64,000 nt of DNA, from the NCBI GenBank assembly GCA_963580285.1, contig CAUZLF010000695.1, positions 147,001 through 211,000 on the forward strand, read 5' to 3'. This document shows, one piece after another, positions 33,864 through 44,605 of this stretch. Position 1 is the first letter of the stretch. Each line of letters opens with the position of its first letter. Source of the DNA: Lucinisca nassula. Lineage: Eukaryota; Mollusca; Bivalvia; Lucinida; Lucinidae. Both the position numbers and the translations under genes were made by a program. The notes beneath the pieces are model-generated. The model was not told the origin of the DNA and did not search any database. It saw nothing but the letters and a program-made list of their open reading frames with translations.

Positions 33864-34169
33864 TGGCCCCCGCCCATAGAGGCTTGAAGAAATATATGGG
33901 CTGCATGATGCTTCCACGCAGAGCTGAATCCGGCCCGCACACTAGTACTGGTAAACCGCTTAGAGGATCTAAGCCTGTCCAGGAACCGCGGTGCGAGGCG
34001 GACTGTCCATGCTAATAAACCCTATTGGTTTCATTGGGCGACAGGGCTTGAGATGTCATTTCATCTCAATGTCGGGTAAAAGTCCCACAAAATTGGAAGC
34101 TACGTCTCTAAAATGACCTTTACAGTGTTGACGGGGACGTTAAACTTCAAATCAAACAAACAAACAAAA
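33864..34169 (+). mobile_element. S element (SINE-like)
   Basis: 306 bp with a perfect 14-bp duplication CCATTCGCCTTAAA (33850-33863 and 34170-34183) and a (CAAA)n tail. Confidence 0.9.
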
Positions 34170-34307
34170 CCATTCGCCTTAAAAAACAATCAGCTTCTAC
34201 CCTTACCAGCTACTTTGATAGCAGGCCTTGCCAAGCTGTAAGCCAGTATGAGTTGGAAGCCCCAGTGACGCAATCCATTGAATGCGGGAAACCCATTAAG
34301 GATTATC

Positions 34308-34372
34308 TTGGCAAACAGTGCAGGCCCAGATCAGACGCCGCGGCGTCTGATCAGGGTCTCCACTATTTGCTA
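34308..34372. repeat. Palindromic module, stand-alone
   Basis: AAACAGTGCAGGCCCAGATC and its near-inverse meet at GACGCCGCGGCGTC. The same module sits inside the hAT-like MITEs and at 43990, 61858 and 63664. From 34373 to 34603 nothing is recognised. Confidence 0.75.
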
Positions 34373-34616
34373 ACAGAATTTCCCGTCAAAAATAGAATAA
34401 AAACTATAAAAAATATAGGCCTGACACCCCTTATATGACAAATGGACTTGTCCAACATATAGCAATAACATATAGCAATGGGAGAGTTCACTAGCATACA
34501 ATGGCTTAAGATACATGATACGTTCGCCTCATCGATCTACCCCAAGATTTTGTCGTGTTGTGTCTCATTGTTTTGAAACAAATCATGCCTTTATCTGGTA
34601 GCTTTATCGGATGAGC

Positions 34617-35090
34617 AGGCCCCCACTCATCGGGGCTTGAAGAAATTGATGGGCTGCATGATGCTTCCACGCAGCGCTGAATTAGAAGCCTCAGTAGTGC
34701 AGTGGTTACGCTACTCGCCTTGTAAATCAGGGGTCGCCGGATCGATCCTGGGCTTCTCCAGACTTTCGGATGAGTCTTTAAACCGAGGTCCCAACTCCGT
34801 ATGACCTTAGCTGTTGGTGGGACGTAAAACTCATACACTCACTCACGCAGAGCTGAAACCGACCGCACACTAGTACTGGTAAACAGCTTAGAGGATCTAA
34901 GCCTGCCCATGCAAAGCGGTGCGAGTTGGACCGTTCATGCTTATAAACCCTATCGGTGTCATTGGGCGGCAGGGCTTGGGAAGTCATTTCATCTCGGTGT
35001 CGGTAAAAAGTCCCACAAAGTAGGAAGCAACGACTCCAGAATGACCTATACAGTGTTGACGGGGATGTAAAACCTCAAATCAAACAAGCA
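34617..35090 (+). mobile_element. S element containing a tRNA-derived SINE
   Basis: Flanked by TTATCGGATGAGC (34604-34616) and TTATCGGGTGAGC (35091-35103), one mismatch. Its body is interrupted at 34682-34844. Confidence 0.85.
34682..34844 (+). mobile_element. tRNA(Thr)-like SINE nested in the S element
   Basis: 163 bp: GAAGCCTCAGTAGTGCAG head, an A-box-like TAGTGCAGTGGTTACGC, loop TTGTAAA (UGU, Thr-like), B-box GGATCGATCC, a tail TATGACCTTAGCTGTTGG, GGGACGTAAAAC and (ACTC)n. Flanks ACGCAGCGCTGAA (34669-34681) and ACGCAGAGCTGAA (34845-34857) differ at one base. Not a functional tRNA gene: it lies in a repeat and has a SINE tail. Confidence 0.85.
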
Positions 35091-35188
35091 TTATCGGGTG
35101 AGCGTCTGACAATAGGATACTGCCGGATCAACAACAAGCTGTCGTCGAGATTGGTCCTATTTTATACACCCATTCTCTTCCTTTCACT

Positions 35189-35490
35189 CGGTCCCCGCCC
35201 ATAGGGGCTTGAAGAAATATATGGGCTGCATGATGCTTCCACGCAGAGCTGAATCTGGCCCGCACACTAGTACTGGTAAACCTCTTAGAGGATCTAAGCC
35301 TGTCAAGGAACCACGGTGCGAGGCCAACCGTCCATGCTAATAAACCCTAATGGCATCATTAGGCGACAGGGCTTGAGATGTCATTTCATCTCAATGTCGG
35401 GTAAAAGTCCCACAAAATTGGAAGCAACGTCTCCAAAATGACCTTTACAGTGTTGACGGGGAAGTGAACCTCAAATCAAACAAACAAAAC
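35189..35490 (+). mobile_element. S element S_a, left boundary of the tandem duplication
   Basis: Flanked by CCTTTCACT (35180-35188 and 35493-35501). Its right flank (CTCCCTTTCACTGATTCTTG) is repeated after the S copy at 39236-39536, marking the duplication joint. Confidence 0.8.
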
Positions 35491-35564
35491 TCCCTTTCAC
35501 TGATTCTTGAAGTTCTGATGAATGAACGTGCACTGTACTGGTTAATCACTTTTGAAGGCAATGA

Positions 35565-35908
35565 TCAGGAATCGATACAATTAACCCCCAGCTCCCATCA
35601 GAGACATCAAAGGGAAAGAAACACAAACACGAAATAACTAGACCCTAATATAATTTTGACCCCCTTGAACCCCACTTTTATACAGTAAAACTGGGGTTTT
35701 CAGGGGTAAACCTTATTCGTCTTATTTCTGCTCTAAAGTATAGATTGGGGTACTCGTTAGAACCGCCTCATTGAGGCGGTTCTAACGAGTACCCACAATC
35801 TATATTTTGAGCAGGAATAAGAAAAATTCCACAATTTTTCATCTTAAATTTTTCATTTTTTCGGCGATAAAGGTCACTATGTATTTGTATAGGCGTGTTA
35901 ACGTAATG
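35565..35908. mobile_element. Penelope-like 3' scrap fused to foldback MITE A (unit 1)
   Basis: 35565-35653 is an inverted 89-bp piece of the Penelope 3' end (GATACAATTAACCCCC, AAAGGGAAAGAAACACAAAC). 35654-35908 is foldback A ending GGCGTGTTAACGTAATG, missing its left terminus. The junction is duplicated at 39612-39955. Confidence 0.75.
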
Positions 35909-35914
35909 AATATC

Positions 35915-36440
35915 AAAACAAGCAAACAAACACAACAAACTTTCTTGGACGTTGCTTCCAATTTTGTAGGACTCTTACCTGACATTGAGATGAAATGTGA
36001 TCAGCCATTCACTGTTAAACATATCTTAATTGAATGTGTAGACTTTTCACAGTCCCGTGACTTGTACTTCAAAGCAGACACTTTGCAACAATTGTTTCAA
36101 GATGTACCTGTTGATAATATTATTTTATTCTTAAAAGATATTGGACTGTTCCATAAGATTTAACTGTTTCAGGTTTTTATACATACAATACTTACTTTTT
36201 TTACTTTTAATATCCTCAGAATTCTTCATGCCATTTAATCATTAACCGCTTGACGCTTATGACCCACAAAGAGGGTTGACGCGTCGTTAAACACGAAATC
36301 ATCATCATTATCATCATGAGATGAAATGACATCTCAAGCCCTGCCGTCCAATGACACCAATAGGGTTTATAAGCATGGGCGGTCCGACTCGCACCGCTTT
36401 GCCTGGGTAGGCTTAGATCCTCTAAGGGTTTACCAGTACT
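35915..36440 (-). mobile_element. Inverted S element split by a LINE fragment (unit 1)
   Basis: The S tail and body run 35915-35997 and resume at 36317-36440 after the LINE insertion. The uninterrupted counterpart is 39962-40170. Confidence 0.75.
35998..36316 (+). mobile_element. 319-bp LINE 3' fragment, private to unit 1
   Basis: Starts TGATCAGCCATTCAC (about 8893 of the intact LINE) and ends in (ATC)n-like sequence. It is bracketed by a perfect 12-bp TGAGATGAAATG (35986-35997 and 36317-36328). The empty site is preserved at 40032-40043. It shares the SQSRDLYF subfamily variants with copy 4. Confidence 0.92.
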
Positions 36441-36539
36441 CGTGTGCGGGTCGAAACAAACTTTCTTGAAGACAATGTAACCGTCAATAAGAATATACAA
36501 GAAGGGCAGTTATCAGTAATGCACATTGTACTGGTTAAC

Positions 36540-36846
36540 TGTTGGCCCCCGCCCATAGGGGCTTGAAGAAATATATGGGCTGCATGATGCTTCCACGCAG
36601 AGCTGAATCCGACCCGCAAACTATTACTGGTAAACCGCTTAGAGGATCTAAGCCTGTCCAGAAACCGCGGTGCGAGGCGGACCGTCCATGCTAATACACA
36701 CTATTGGTTTCATTGGGCGACAGGGCTTGAGATGTCATTTCATCTCAATGTCGGGTAAAAGTCCCACAAAAATGGAAGCAACGTCTCCAAATGACCTTTA
36801 CAGTGTTGACGGGGACGTTAAACCTCAAATCAAACAAACAAACAAA
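36540..36846 (+). mobile_element. S element (unit 1)
   Basis: Flanked by ACTGGTTAAC (36530-36539 and 36847-36856), with a (CAAA)n tail. It is followed by another SINE-type tail GTTGACTGAGCCGTTAAACT at 36930-36965. Confidence 0.85.
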
Positions 36847-36969
36847 ACTGGTTAACCGCTTACGTATAAGCCTGCCCAGGAAAAGTGTGGATTGGTAAAC
36901 TGACCGGCTCAAAAATGACTTAAAATAGTGTTGACTGAGCCGTTAAACTCCAATACAAGCAAACAATAA

Positions 36970-37539
36970 GAATATAGATATGAGCTCTGAAATTTATTTC
37001 TATGTATTCAATCAGCTCAGTGTAGTCAATGATATGTGGTTCAGAGTAGTCCTATTTGTTGAAACGCAGTCATTGTACCAGTCTCTGTAATAGATAAAGT
37101 GAAACTTCATTCTAGTAACACGTCAGTGTGGATTACGTCAAAAATTTGCGGCGGTATATTTAAGAAATAAGTTTTATTTTTCTACGGTTCATGAATCTAT
37201 GAACGCAGTGGGTCGCGTGCAAAGTAAATGAACGCTAGCGATCCGCTGTCGTTCATACTTTCATGAAAAGCAGAAAAAAAGTTTTTTTTTACATTTACAT
37301 TCCTTGCCCCTCCTCGCTGGGCAAAAAAAAATGCATATAAGGCAAACTTTTTAAGCTGAAAAAACATTAACACGCTGTTTTTCTACAAAGAGCGGAACAG
37401 CATTTAGGCCGTTCTATCGAGTACCCACAACCTAAGTCGAACTTCGATTGCTCGATCCACTTTGGGACCATGAAAATTTGTTCGAGACAGCAGTAGTTCG
37501 AGCCATGGAAGTTACGATTAGTGCCGTACGATATCTCAC
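36970..37539. other. No gene recognised (unit 1)
   Basis: Contains TTCATGAATCTATGAACG and its near-inverse (37188-37270), and a pogo-like scrap GTCGAACTTCGATTGCTCG near 37434. Confidence 0.45.
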
Positions 37540-37890
37540 CCGTGCGACATAGTGCATTTTTCAAATCTACAAAAAGGATACTTTTCTGATGAAAATCCTT
37601 GATATATTTCTTATAAATGCTTAAAACATAGGTTGGGGTGCTCGTTAGAACCTCATCGAGGCGGTTCTAACGAGTACTCATAATCTATATTTTAGAGCAG
37701 AAATAAGAAATAAGAAAAAATAAGGTTCACCCCTGTAAACCCCAGTATTACTATATAAAACTGGGGTTCAAGGGGGTCAAATTTATATAGGCGTGTTTTC
37801 GTGATGAATAAGAAAAATAATGTTTACCCCGTAAACCCCAGCTCTTTCTATATACAGTGGGGTTTAGAGCGGTGTTAACATCATGTAGTC
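37540..37890. mobile_element. Chimeric foldback MITE A/B (unit 1)
   Basis: The left end is of type B (CACCCGTGCGACATAGTGCA), the centre is the usual palindrome, and an A end (GGCGTGTTTTCGTGATG, 37790-37806) is followed by a second B-type GTTTACCCCGTAAACCCC hairpin. It includes the empty TA site used by the MITE at 41369-41715 in unit 2. Confidence 0.65.
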
Positions 37891-38174
37891 TCGGCCAAGG
37901 CTCGTTAACTTATCAAATTCGTTTGTTCAATATCTAATATAGTGTTATTTTTGCTGAAAAAAAAATAAGAGCAGCTTTTACATTTCATAATATGAACGTC
38001 CTCAGGAGCAAATGCATTCCTTTAAGAGTAGGCTCCTTTTCCCGTGGTGCAGAGATTATAGAAAAGCGATCAGGAAGTCCCGAAAATTGTCTCCTTTGAA
38101 AAATGGCGGAAATATTTACCAGGTGTATCCATTCCCCTTAAATACTTGAAGATTTTTTTTTATCATCTTGGGCT

Positions 38175-38765
38175 TGTTTTTTTTTGTTTGTTTTATTTGG
38201 AGTTTAACGTCCCCGTCAACACTGTAAAGGTCATTTTGGAGACGTTGCTTCCAATTTTGTGGGACTTTTACCCGACATTGAGATGAAATGACATCTCAAG
38301 CCCTGCCGCCCAATGAAACCAATAGGGTTTATAAGCATGGACCGCCGACTCGCACCGCATTGCCTGGGCAGGCTTAGATCCTCTAAGCGGTTTACCAGTA
38401 TTCGTGTACGGGTCGGTTTCAGCTCTGCGTGGAAGCATCATGCAGCCCATCTATTTCTTCAAGCCCCACTGGGCGGGGGCTACTCTAGGGCTTGAAGAAA
38501 TAGATTGGATTGCTATGTTCTTCCATGCCGAGAGCTGCAACCGACCGAACATGAGTACTGGTAATCCGCTTAGAAGGGTTAAGCCTGCTCAGGCAAAGTG
38601 GTGCGAGTCGGACTGTCCATGCATATAAACCTTATTGGTTTGTTTGGGCGAAAGGGCTCAAGATATCATTTCATCTCATTGTCAGGCGAAGGTCCCTCAA
38701 AATTGGAAACGTCCCCAAAATGACCTAAGTAGTTGTGACGGGGACAATTCAAACTCAATTCGACC
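38175..38765. mobile_element. Head-to-head S pair (unit 1)
   Basis: 38175-38478 is an S copy on the minus strand. 38484-38765 is a diverged S-like copy on the plus strand (ATAGATTGGATTGCTATG, GACGGGGACAATTCAAAC). Their 5' ends meet at GCGGGGGCTACTCTAGGGC, forming a large inverted repeat. The rest of the unit to 39235 has no recognised gene. Confidence 0.75.
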
Positions 38766-39235
38766 AAACGCAATTAAGGGGAATGGGAACACCTTCAGGG
38801 GAGGCAATTCCTGCAGAAGTATATTTGTTCGCCGTGTCAATAGGGGTCAACTCTTAAAGGGAAGAATTTGCTCCTCAGGAGCAAATTCTTTCCTTTAAGA
38901 GTAGACCCCTTTTTCCGTGGGACAGGGCTTACAGCAAAGCAAACAGGAAGTCCCGAAAGTTGTCTCCCTTTGAAAAATGGCGGAAAAATCTGCCAGGTGT
39001 TCCCATTCCCCTAAATCAACTTATAATGCTAGCCAGACTACTACTTGCACGAAGTTCATCTTCGCAAGCAAAGGGACGCAGTAGACTCAGTACCCTTGGA
39101 TTACGAAGATGGCATGAGAGTGTCCCAATGTATCCTTAATTTACACCCTCGCGAGTGACAAAAGCTTTGGTGAGACTGAGTCTTTGTCTTTGCTGGTGGC
39201 CTATTCGATAACTACCCTCAATGTATAGCTATAAA

Positions 39236-39536
39236 GGCCACCGCCTATCGGGGCTCGGAGAAATAGATAGGCTGCATGATGCTTCAACGCAGAGCTGAAC
39301 CCGACCGCACACGATTACTTGTAAGCCGCTTAGAGGATCTAAGCCTGCCCAGGCAAAGCGGTGCAAGTTGGACCGTCCATGCTTATAAACCCTATTGGTT
39401 TCATTGGGCGACATGGCTTGAGATGTCATTTCATCCCAATGTCGGGTAAAAGTCCCACAAAATAGGAAGCAACGTCTCCAAAATGACATATACAGTGTTG
39501 ACGGGGACGTTAAACCTCAAATCAAACAAACAAAAC
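39236..39536 (+). mobile_element. Hybrid S element at the duplication joint
   Basis: Its body and left flank (ATGTATAGCTATAAAGGCC) match S_b at 43359-43658, while its right flank matches that of S_a. This is the signature of unequal crossing-over between two S copies, with the switch at or near the 3' tail. Confidence 0.8.
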
Positions 39537-39611
39537 TCCCTTTCACTGATTCTTGAAGTTAAGATGAATGAACGTTCACTGTACTGGTTAATCACTTTTG
39601 AAGGCAATGAT

Positions 39612-39955
39612 CAGGAATCGATACAATTAACCCCCAGCTCCCATCAGAGACATCAAAGGGAAAGAAACACAAACACGAAATAACTAGACCCTAATATAAT
39701 TTTGACCCCCTTGAACCCCATTTTTATACAGTAAAACTGGGGTTTTCAGGGGTTAACCTTATTCGTCTTATTTCTGCTCTAAAGTATAGATTGGGGTACT
39801 CGTTAGAACCGCCTCATTGAGGCGGTTCTAATGAGTACCCACAATCTATATTTTGAGCAGGAATAAGAAAAATGCCACAATTTTTCATCTTAAATTTTTC
39901 ATTTTTTCAGCGATAAAGGTCACTATGTATTTGTATAGGCGTTGTTTCGTAATGA
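39612..39955. mobile_element. Penelope-like scrap + foldback MITE A (unit 2)
   Basis: Counterpart of 35565-35908 with a few substitutions; ends GGCGTTGTTTCGTAATG. Confidence 0.75.
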
Positions 39956-39961
39956 ATATCA

Positions 39962-40170
39962 AAACCAGCAAACAAGCACAACAAACTTTCTTGGACGTTG
40001 CTTCCAATTTTCTAGGACTCTTACCCGACATTGAGATGAAATGACATCTTAAGCCCTGCCGTCCAATGAAACCAATAGGGTTTATAAGCATGGGCGGTCC
40101 GACTCGCACCGATTTGCCTTGGTAGGCTTAGATCCTCTAAGGGTTTACCAGTACTCGTGTGCGGGTCGAA
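39962..40170 (-). mobile_element. Inverted S element with empty LINE site (unit 2)
   Basis: Contains TGAGATGAAATG once (40032-40043): the pre-insertion state of the site occupied in unit 1. Confidence 0.8.
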
Positions 40171-40255
40171 ACAAACTTTCTTGAAGACAATGTAACCGTC
40201 AATAAGAATATACAAGAAGGGCAGTTATCAGTAATGCACATTGTACTAGTTAACC

Positions 40256-40519
40256 GTTGGCCCCCGCCTATAGGGGCTTGAAGAAATATATGGGCTGCAT
40301 GATGCTTCCATGCAAAGCTGAATCCGGCCCGCACACTATTACTGGTAAACCGCTTAGAGGATCTAAGCCTGTCCAGGAACCGCGGTGCGAGGCGGACCGT
40401 CCATGCTAATACGTCATTTCATCTCAATGTCGGGTAAAAGTCCCACAAAAATGGAAGCAACGTCTCCAAAATGACCTTTACAGTGTTGACGGGGACGTTA
40501 AACCTCAAATCAAACAAAA
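40256..40519 (+). mobile_element. S element (unit 2), internally deleted
   Basis: Counterpart of 36540-36846 lacking the stretch that contains CCCTATTGGTTTCATTGGGC. Confidence 0.8.
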
Positions 40520-41199
40520 TTGGTTAACCGCTTACGTATAAGCCTGCCCAGGAAAAGTGTGGATTGGTAAACTGACCGGCTCAAAAATGACCTAAAATAG
40601 TGTTGACTGAGCCGTTAAACTCCAATACAAATAAACAATAAGAATATAGATATGAGCTCTGAAATTTATTTCTATGTATTCAATCAGCTCAGTGTAGTCA
40701 ATGATATGTGGTTCAGAGTAGTCCTATTTGTTGAAACGCAGTCATTGTACCAGTCTCTGTAATAGATAAAGTGAAACTTCATTCTAGTAACACGTCAGTT
40801 TGGATTACGTCAAAAATTTGCGGCGGTATATTTAAGAAATAATTTTTATTTTTCTACGGTTCATGAATCTATGAACGCAGTGGGTCGCGTGCAAAGTAAA
40901 TGAACGCTAGCGATCCGCTGTCGTTCATACTTTCATGAAAAGCAGAAAAAAAGTTTATTTTTTACATTTACATTCCATGCCCCTCCTCACTGGGCGAAAA
41001 AATGCATATGGGGCAATCTTTTAAAGCTGAAAAACATTTACACGCTGTTTTTCTACAAAGAGCGGAACAGCATCAAGTCCGTTCTATCGAGTACCCACAA
41101 CCTAAGTCGAACTTCGATTGCTCGATCCACTTTGGGACCATGGAAATTTGTTCGAGACAGCGGTAGTTCGAGCCATGGAAGTTACGATTAGTGCCGTAC

Positions 41200-41347
41200 C
41201 AGGAGGCATAATGGAGATTATTGTGGGATATCTTTTCGGTGCTCTATATTAGAAATGTATGTTGTGTGTACTCATTATTAGAATAACCTCATCGAGGCTA
41301 TTCTAATGAGTATACACACCATACACTTGCAAAATAAAAGCATTACG
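41200..41347. repeat. Foldback present only in unit 2
   Basis: Palindrome TTAGAATAACCTC and GAGGCTATTCTAA inside a wider inverted repeat (GTATGTTGTGTGTAC and inverse). Unit 1 lacks it near 37530; whether lost there or gained here is unclear. Confidence 0.6.
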
Positions 41348-41368
41348 ATAACTCACCCGTGCGACATA

Positions 41369-41715
41369 CAGTCGAACTTCAATGGCTGAAACACCTTTGG
41401 GACATCGAAAATCTGTTCGAGACAGAGGTAGTTCGAGCCACTGAGGTTACTGTCAGGAGGCATAACGAGATGTTTTTAGACATCTTTTCGGTGTTCTATA
41501 ATAAAAATGTATGCTGTGTGCACTCATTAGAATCGCCTCATCGAGGCGATTCTAATGAGTACACACAGCATACATTTGCAAGATAAAAGACTAAAATCTC
41601 CTTAATTATCCCCCCACTATTTCTTATGCAGAGGGTTTCGCTAGGGGCTCAAGAATGGGTTCGACTCATCCATGGTAAACGAGCCATCGGTGTTCGAGCC
41701 ATCAAAGTTCTACTG
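41369..41715. mobile_element. pogo/Tc1-mariner-like MITE, private to unit 2
   Basis: 347 bp. The ends CAGTCGAACTTCAATGGCT and (inverted) CAGTAGAACTTTGATGGCT are imperfect inverted repeats flanked by TA (41367-41368, 41716-41717). The empty site GCGACATAGTGC survives at about 37545-37556. It contains a foldback around AATCGCCTCATCGAGGCGATT. Confidence 0.85.
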
Positions 41716-41759
41716 TAGTGCATTTTTCACATCACCAAAAAGGCTACTTGTCTGATGAA

Positions 41760-42050
41760 AATCCTTGATATATTTCTTATAAATGCTTAAAACATAGGTT
41801 GAGGGTGCTCGTTAGAACCTCATCGAGGCGGTTCTAACGAGTACCCATTATCTATATTTTAGAGCAGAAATGAGAAAAAATAAGGTTCACCCCTGTAAAC
41901 CCCATGTTTACTATATAAAACCTGGGGTTCAAGGGGGTCAAATTCGTATAGGCGTGTTCTCGTGATGAATAAGAAAAATAATGTTTACCCCGTAAACCCC
42001 AGCTCTTTCTATATACAGTGGGGTTTAAAGCGGTGTTAACATCATGTAGT
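41760..42050. mobile_element. Chimeric foldback MITE A/B (unit 2)
   Basis: Counterpart of 37575-37890: an A-type end GGCGTGTTCTCGTGATG, then a B-type GTTTACCCCGTAAACCCC hairpin. Confidence 0.65.
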
Positions 42051-42329
42051 CTCGGCCAAGGCTCGTTAACTTAACAAATTCGTTTGTACAATATCTAATA
42101 TAGTGTTATTTTTGCTGAAAAAAAAAATCAGCTTTTACATTTCATAATATGAACGTCCTCAGGAGCAATGCATTCCTTTAAGAGTAGGCTCCTTTTCCCG
42201 TGGTGCAGAGATTATAGAAAAGCGAACAGGAAGTCCCGAAAATTGTCGCCTTTGAAAAATGGCGGAAATATTTACCAGGTGTATCCATTCCCCTTAAATA
42301 CTTGACGATTTTTATATCATCTAGGGCTT

Positions 42330-42905
42330 GTTTTTTTTTTGTTTGTTTCATTTGGAGTTTAACGTCCCCGTCAACACTGTAAAGGTCATTTTGGAGACGT
42401 TGCTTCCAATTTTGTGGGACTTTTACCCGACATTGAGATGAAATGACATCTCAAGCCCTGCCGTCCAATGAAACCAATAGGATTTATAAGCATGGACGGG
42501 CCGACTCGCACCGCATTGCCTGGGCCGGCTTAGATCCTCTAAGCGGTTTACCAGTATTCGTGCACTGGTCGGTTTCAGCTCTGCGTGGAAGCATCATGCA
42601 GCCCATCTATTTCTTCAAGCCCCGAACGGCGGGGGCTACTCTAGGGCTTGAAGAAATAGATTGGATTGCTATGTTCTTCCATGCCGAGAGCTGCAACCGA
42701 CCGAACATGAATACTGGTAATCCGCTTAGAAGGTTTAAGCCTGCCCAGGCAAAGTGGTGCAAGTCGGACTGTCCCTATTGGTTTGTTTGGGCGATAGGGC
42801 TCAAGATGTCATTTAATCTCATTGTCAGGCGAAGGTCCCTCAAAATTGGATCCGTCCCCAAAATGACCTAAGTAGTGATGACGGGGACAATTCAAACTCA
42901 ATTCA
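42330..42905. mobile_element. Head-to-head S pair (unit 2)
   Basis: Counterpart of 38175-38765; the junction reads CGGCGGGGGCTACTCTAGGGC. Confidence 0.75.
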
Positions 42906-43358
42906 AACAAACGCAATTAAGGGGAATGGGAACACCTTCAGGGGAGGCAACTCCTGCAGAAGTATATTTGTCTCCCATGTCAATAGGGGTCAACTCTTCG
43001 GAGCAAATTCTTTCCTTTAAGAGTAGACCCCTTTTTCCGTGGGACAGGGCTTACAGCAAAGCAAATAGGAAGTCCCGAAAGTTGTCTCCCTTTGAAAAAT
43101 GGCGGAAAAATCTGCCAGGTGTTCCCATTCTCCTAAATCAACTTATAATGCTAGCCAGACTACTACTTGCACGAAGTTCATCTTCGCAAGCAAAGGGACG
43201 CAGTAGACTCAGTACCCTTGGATTACGAAGATGGCATGAGAGTGTCCCAATGTATCCTTAATTTACACCCTCGCGAGTGACAAAAGCTCTGGTGAGACTG
43301 AGTCTCTGTCTTTGCTGGAGGCCTATTCGATAACTACCCTCAATGTATAGCTATAGAG

Positions 43359-43658
43359 GCCACCGCCTGTCGGGGCTCGGAGAAATAGATGGGCTGCATG
43401 ATGCTTCCACGCAGAGCTGAACCCGACCGCACACGATTACTGGTAAGCCGCTTAGAGGATCTAAGCCTGCCCCGGCAAAGCGGTGAAAGTTGGACCGTCC
43501 ATGCTTATAAACCCTATTGGTTTCATTTGGCGACATGGCTTGAGATGTCATTTCATCTCAATGTCGGGTAAAAGTCCCACAAAATAGGAAGCAACGTCTC
43601 CAAATTGACATATACAGTGTTGACGGGGACGTTAAACCTCAAATCAAACAAACAAAAT
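43359..43658 (+). mobile_element. S element S_b, right boundary of the duplication
   Basis: Very close to the hybrid copy at 39236. It is followed by single-copy flank AATGAGGGTGTCCCAATG rather than the S_a flank. From 43659 to 43989 I see no gene. Confidence 0.8.
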
Positions 43659-43989
43659 GAGGGTGTCCCAATGTCGCGAGTGGGGACAGCGCGTGTGCAC
43701 AGGCTCACCTGAGTATTTGTTGGTGGCCTACTCGATAACTATCCTCAATGTATAGCTGTTACCTGTTTTTCATCCTTTTTACTGGACTCTCCTTCGCCAC
43801 AGCTTTTGTGTCGGACCTCCCCTGTTTCATATTCCCGGTTTGGATGGCATCACTGAGCTTACAATCTGGTGGACAGTGCCATTGCCCTGTTGGTTATGAA
43901 AAACAAAAAGCTTTTTCATGAGAAAAGATACACCTTTTTCGGTACCGTGTTGATCTTAAATATTGGGACATATGGGCCTGAGAAAACTT

Positions 43990-44063
43990 TTCAGACCCAG
44001 ATCAGACTGCTCCTGCTGCTACTGAAGGAGCAGTCTGATCATGGCTACACTGTTTGTCATTTC
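43990..44063. repeat. Palindromic module, stand-alone
   Basis: GACCCAGATCAGACTGCTCC and GGAGCAGTCTGATCATGGCT form a hairpin, with a trailing ACACTGTTTG. Confidence 0.7.
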
Positions 44064-44095
44064 GTCTGTACTTTTTGGACTTCTTGCTGGATTGC

Positions 44096-44372
44096 CATCA
44101 TGTGAACAGGTCCGTGAAATTAACACCCCGAAACCCCACTTTACATAGCGAAAAAATGGGGTTAATGGGGGTTCACGGGGTAATACATTATTTTTTCTTA
44201 TTTCTGCTCCAAGGCATAGGTTGTGGATACTCGTTAGAACCGCCTTAATGAGGCGGTTCTAACGAGCACCCACAATTTATGTTTGCAGTATAAATAAGAA
44301 AAAATAATCAGGAACGTATCCATTTTGGAGATGTGAAAAATGCCCTATATCGCACGGTTGTGACAGGAATGG
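44096..44372. mobile_element. Foldback MITE, subfamily B (inverted)
   Basis: Starts CATCATGTGAACAGGTCC and ends CGCACGGTTGTG. Central palindrome GAACCGCCTTAATGAGGCGG. Confidence 0.75.
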
Positions 44373-44384
44373 TGATGCAAATTT

Positions 44385-44605
44385 CATCACGTGAACAAGT
44401 CCTTGAGATGAAGACCCCCTAAATCCCACTTTATATAGAGAAAACTGCGGTCTAAGGGGGTATACATTATTTTTCTCATTTCTGCTCCAAGACGTAGGTT
44501 GTGGGTACTCATTAGAACCGCCCCGATGAGGCGGTTCTAACAAGTACCCACAACCTATGTTTGCAGTAATAATAAGAAAAATATCACGGAATTTAAAGGT
44601 ATTTG
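44385..44605. mobile_element. Foldback MITE, subfamily B (right end missing)
   Basis: Starts CATCACGTGAACAAGTCC; palindrome GAACCGCCCCGATGAGGCGG; breaks off after AAGAAAAATATCACGG. From 44606 to 44845 nothing is recognised. Confidence 0.7.

Larger units (their letters stand above)
35491..39536 (+). repeat. Tandem segmental duplication, unit 1
   Basis: This ~4.0-kb unit aligns colinearly with 39537-43658: Penelope 3' scrap, foldback A, inverted S, forward S, 36970-37550 unique-looking DNA, chimeric foldback, head-to-head S pair, 38760-39235 DNA and a terminal S copy. Identity is high by eye (36970-37260 against 40630-40925 is almost identical). Unit 1 alone has the LINE fragment at 35998-36316. 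No protein-coding gene is evident in the unit. Confidence 0.85.
39537..43658 (+). repeat. Tandem segmental duplication, unit 2
   Basis: Direct repeat of unit 1. Private changes: it lacks the LINE fragment, has a ~30-bp-scale deletion in the forward S copy (near 40410), and has extra DNA at about 41200-41347 and a MITE at 41369-41715. The rest is colinear. Confidence 0.85.

Noticed and set aside
34682..34844. Functional tRNA-Thr gene
   Set aside because: tRNA-like boxes are present, but the unit has a SINE tail and target duplications and lies inside another SINE-like element.
38635..39021. Host genes within the tandem duplication (several 60-140-residue frames)
   Set aside because: They coincide with S elements or foldbacks, are not conserved between the two units, and lack motifs.
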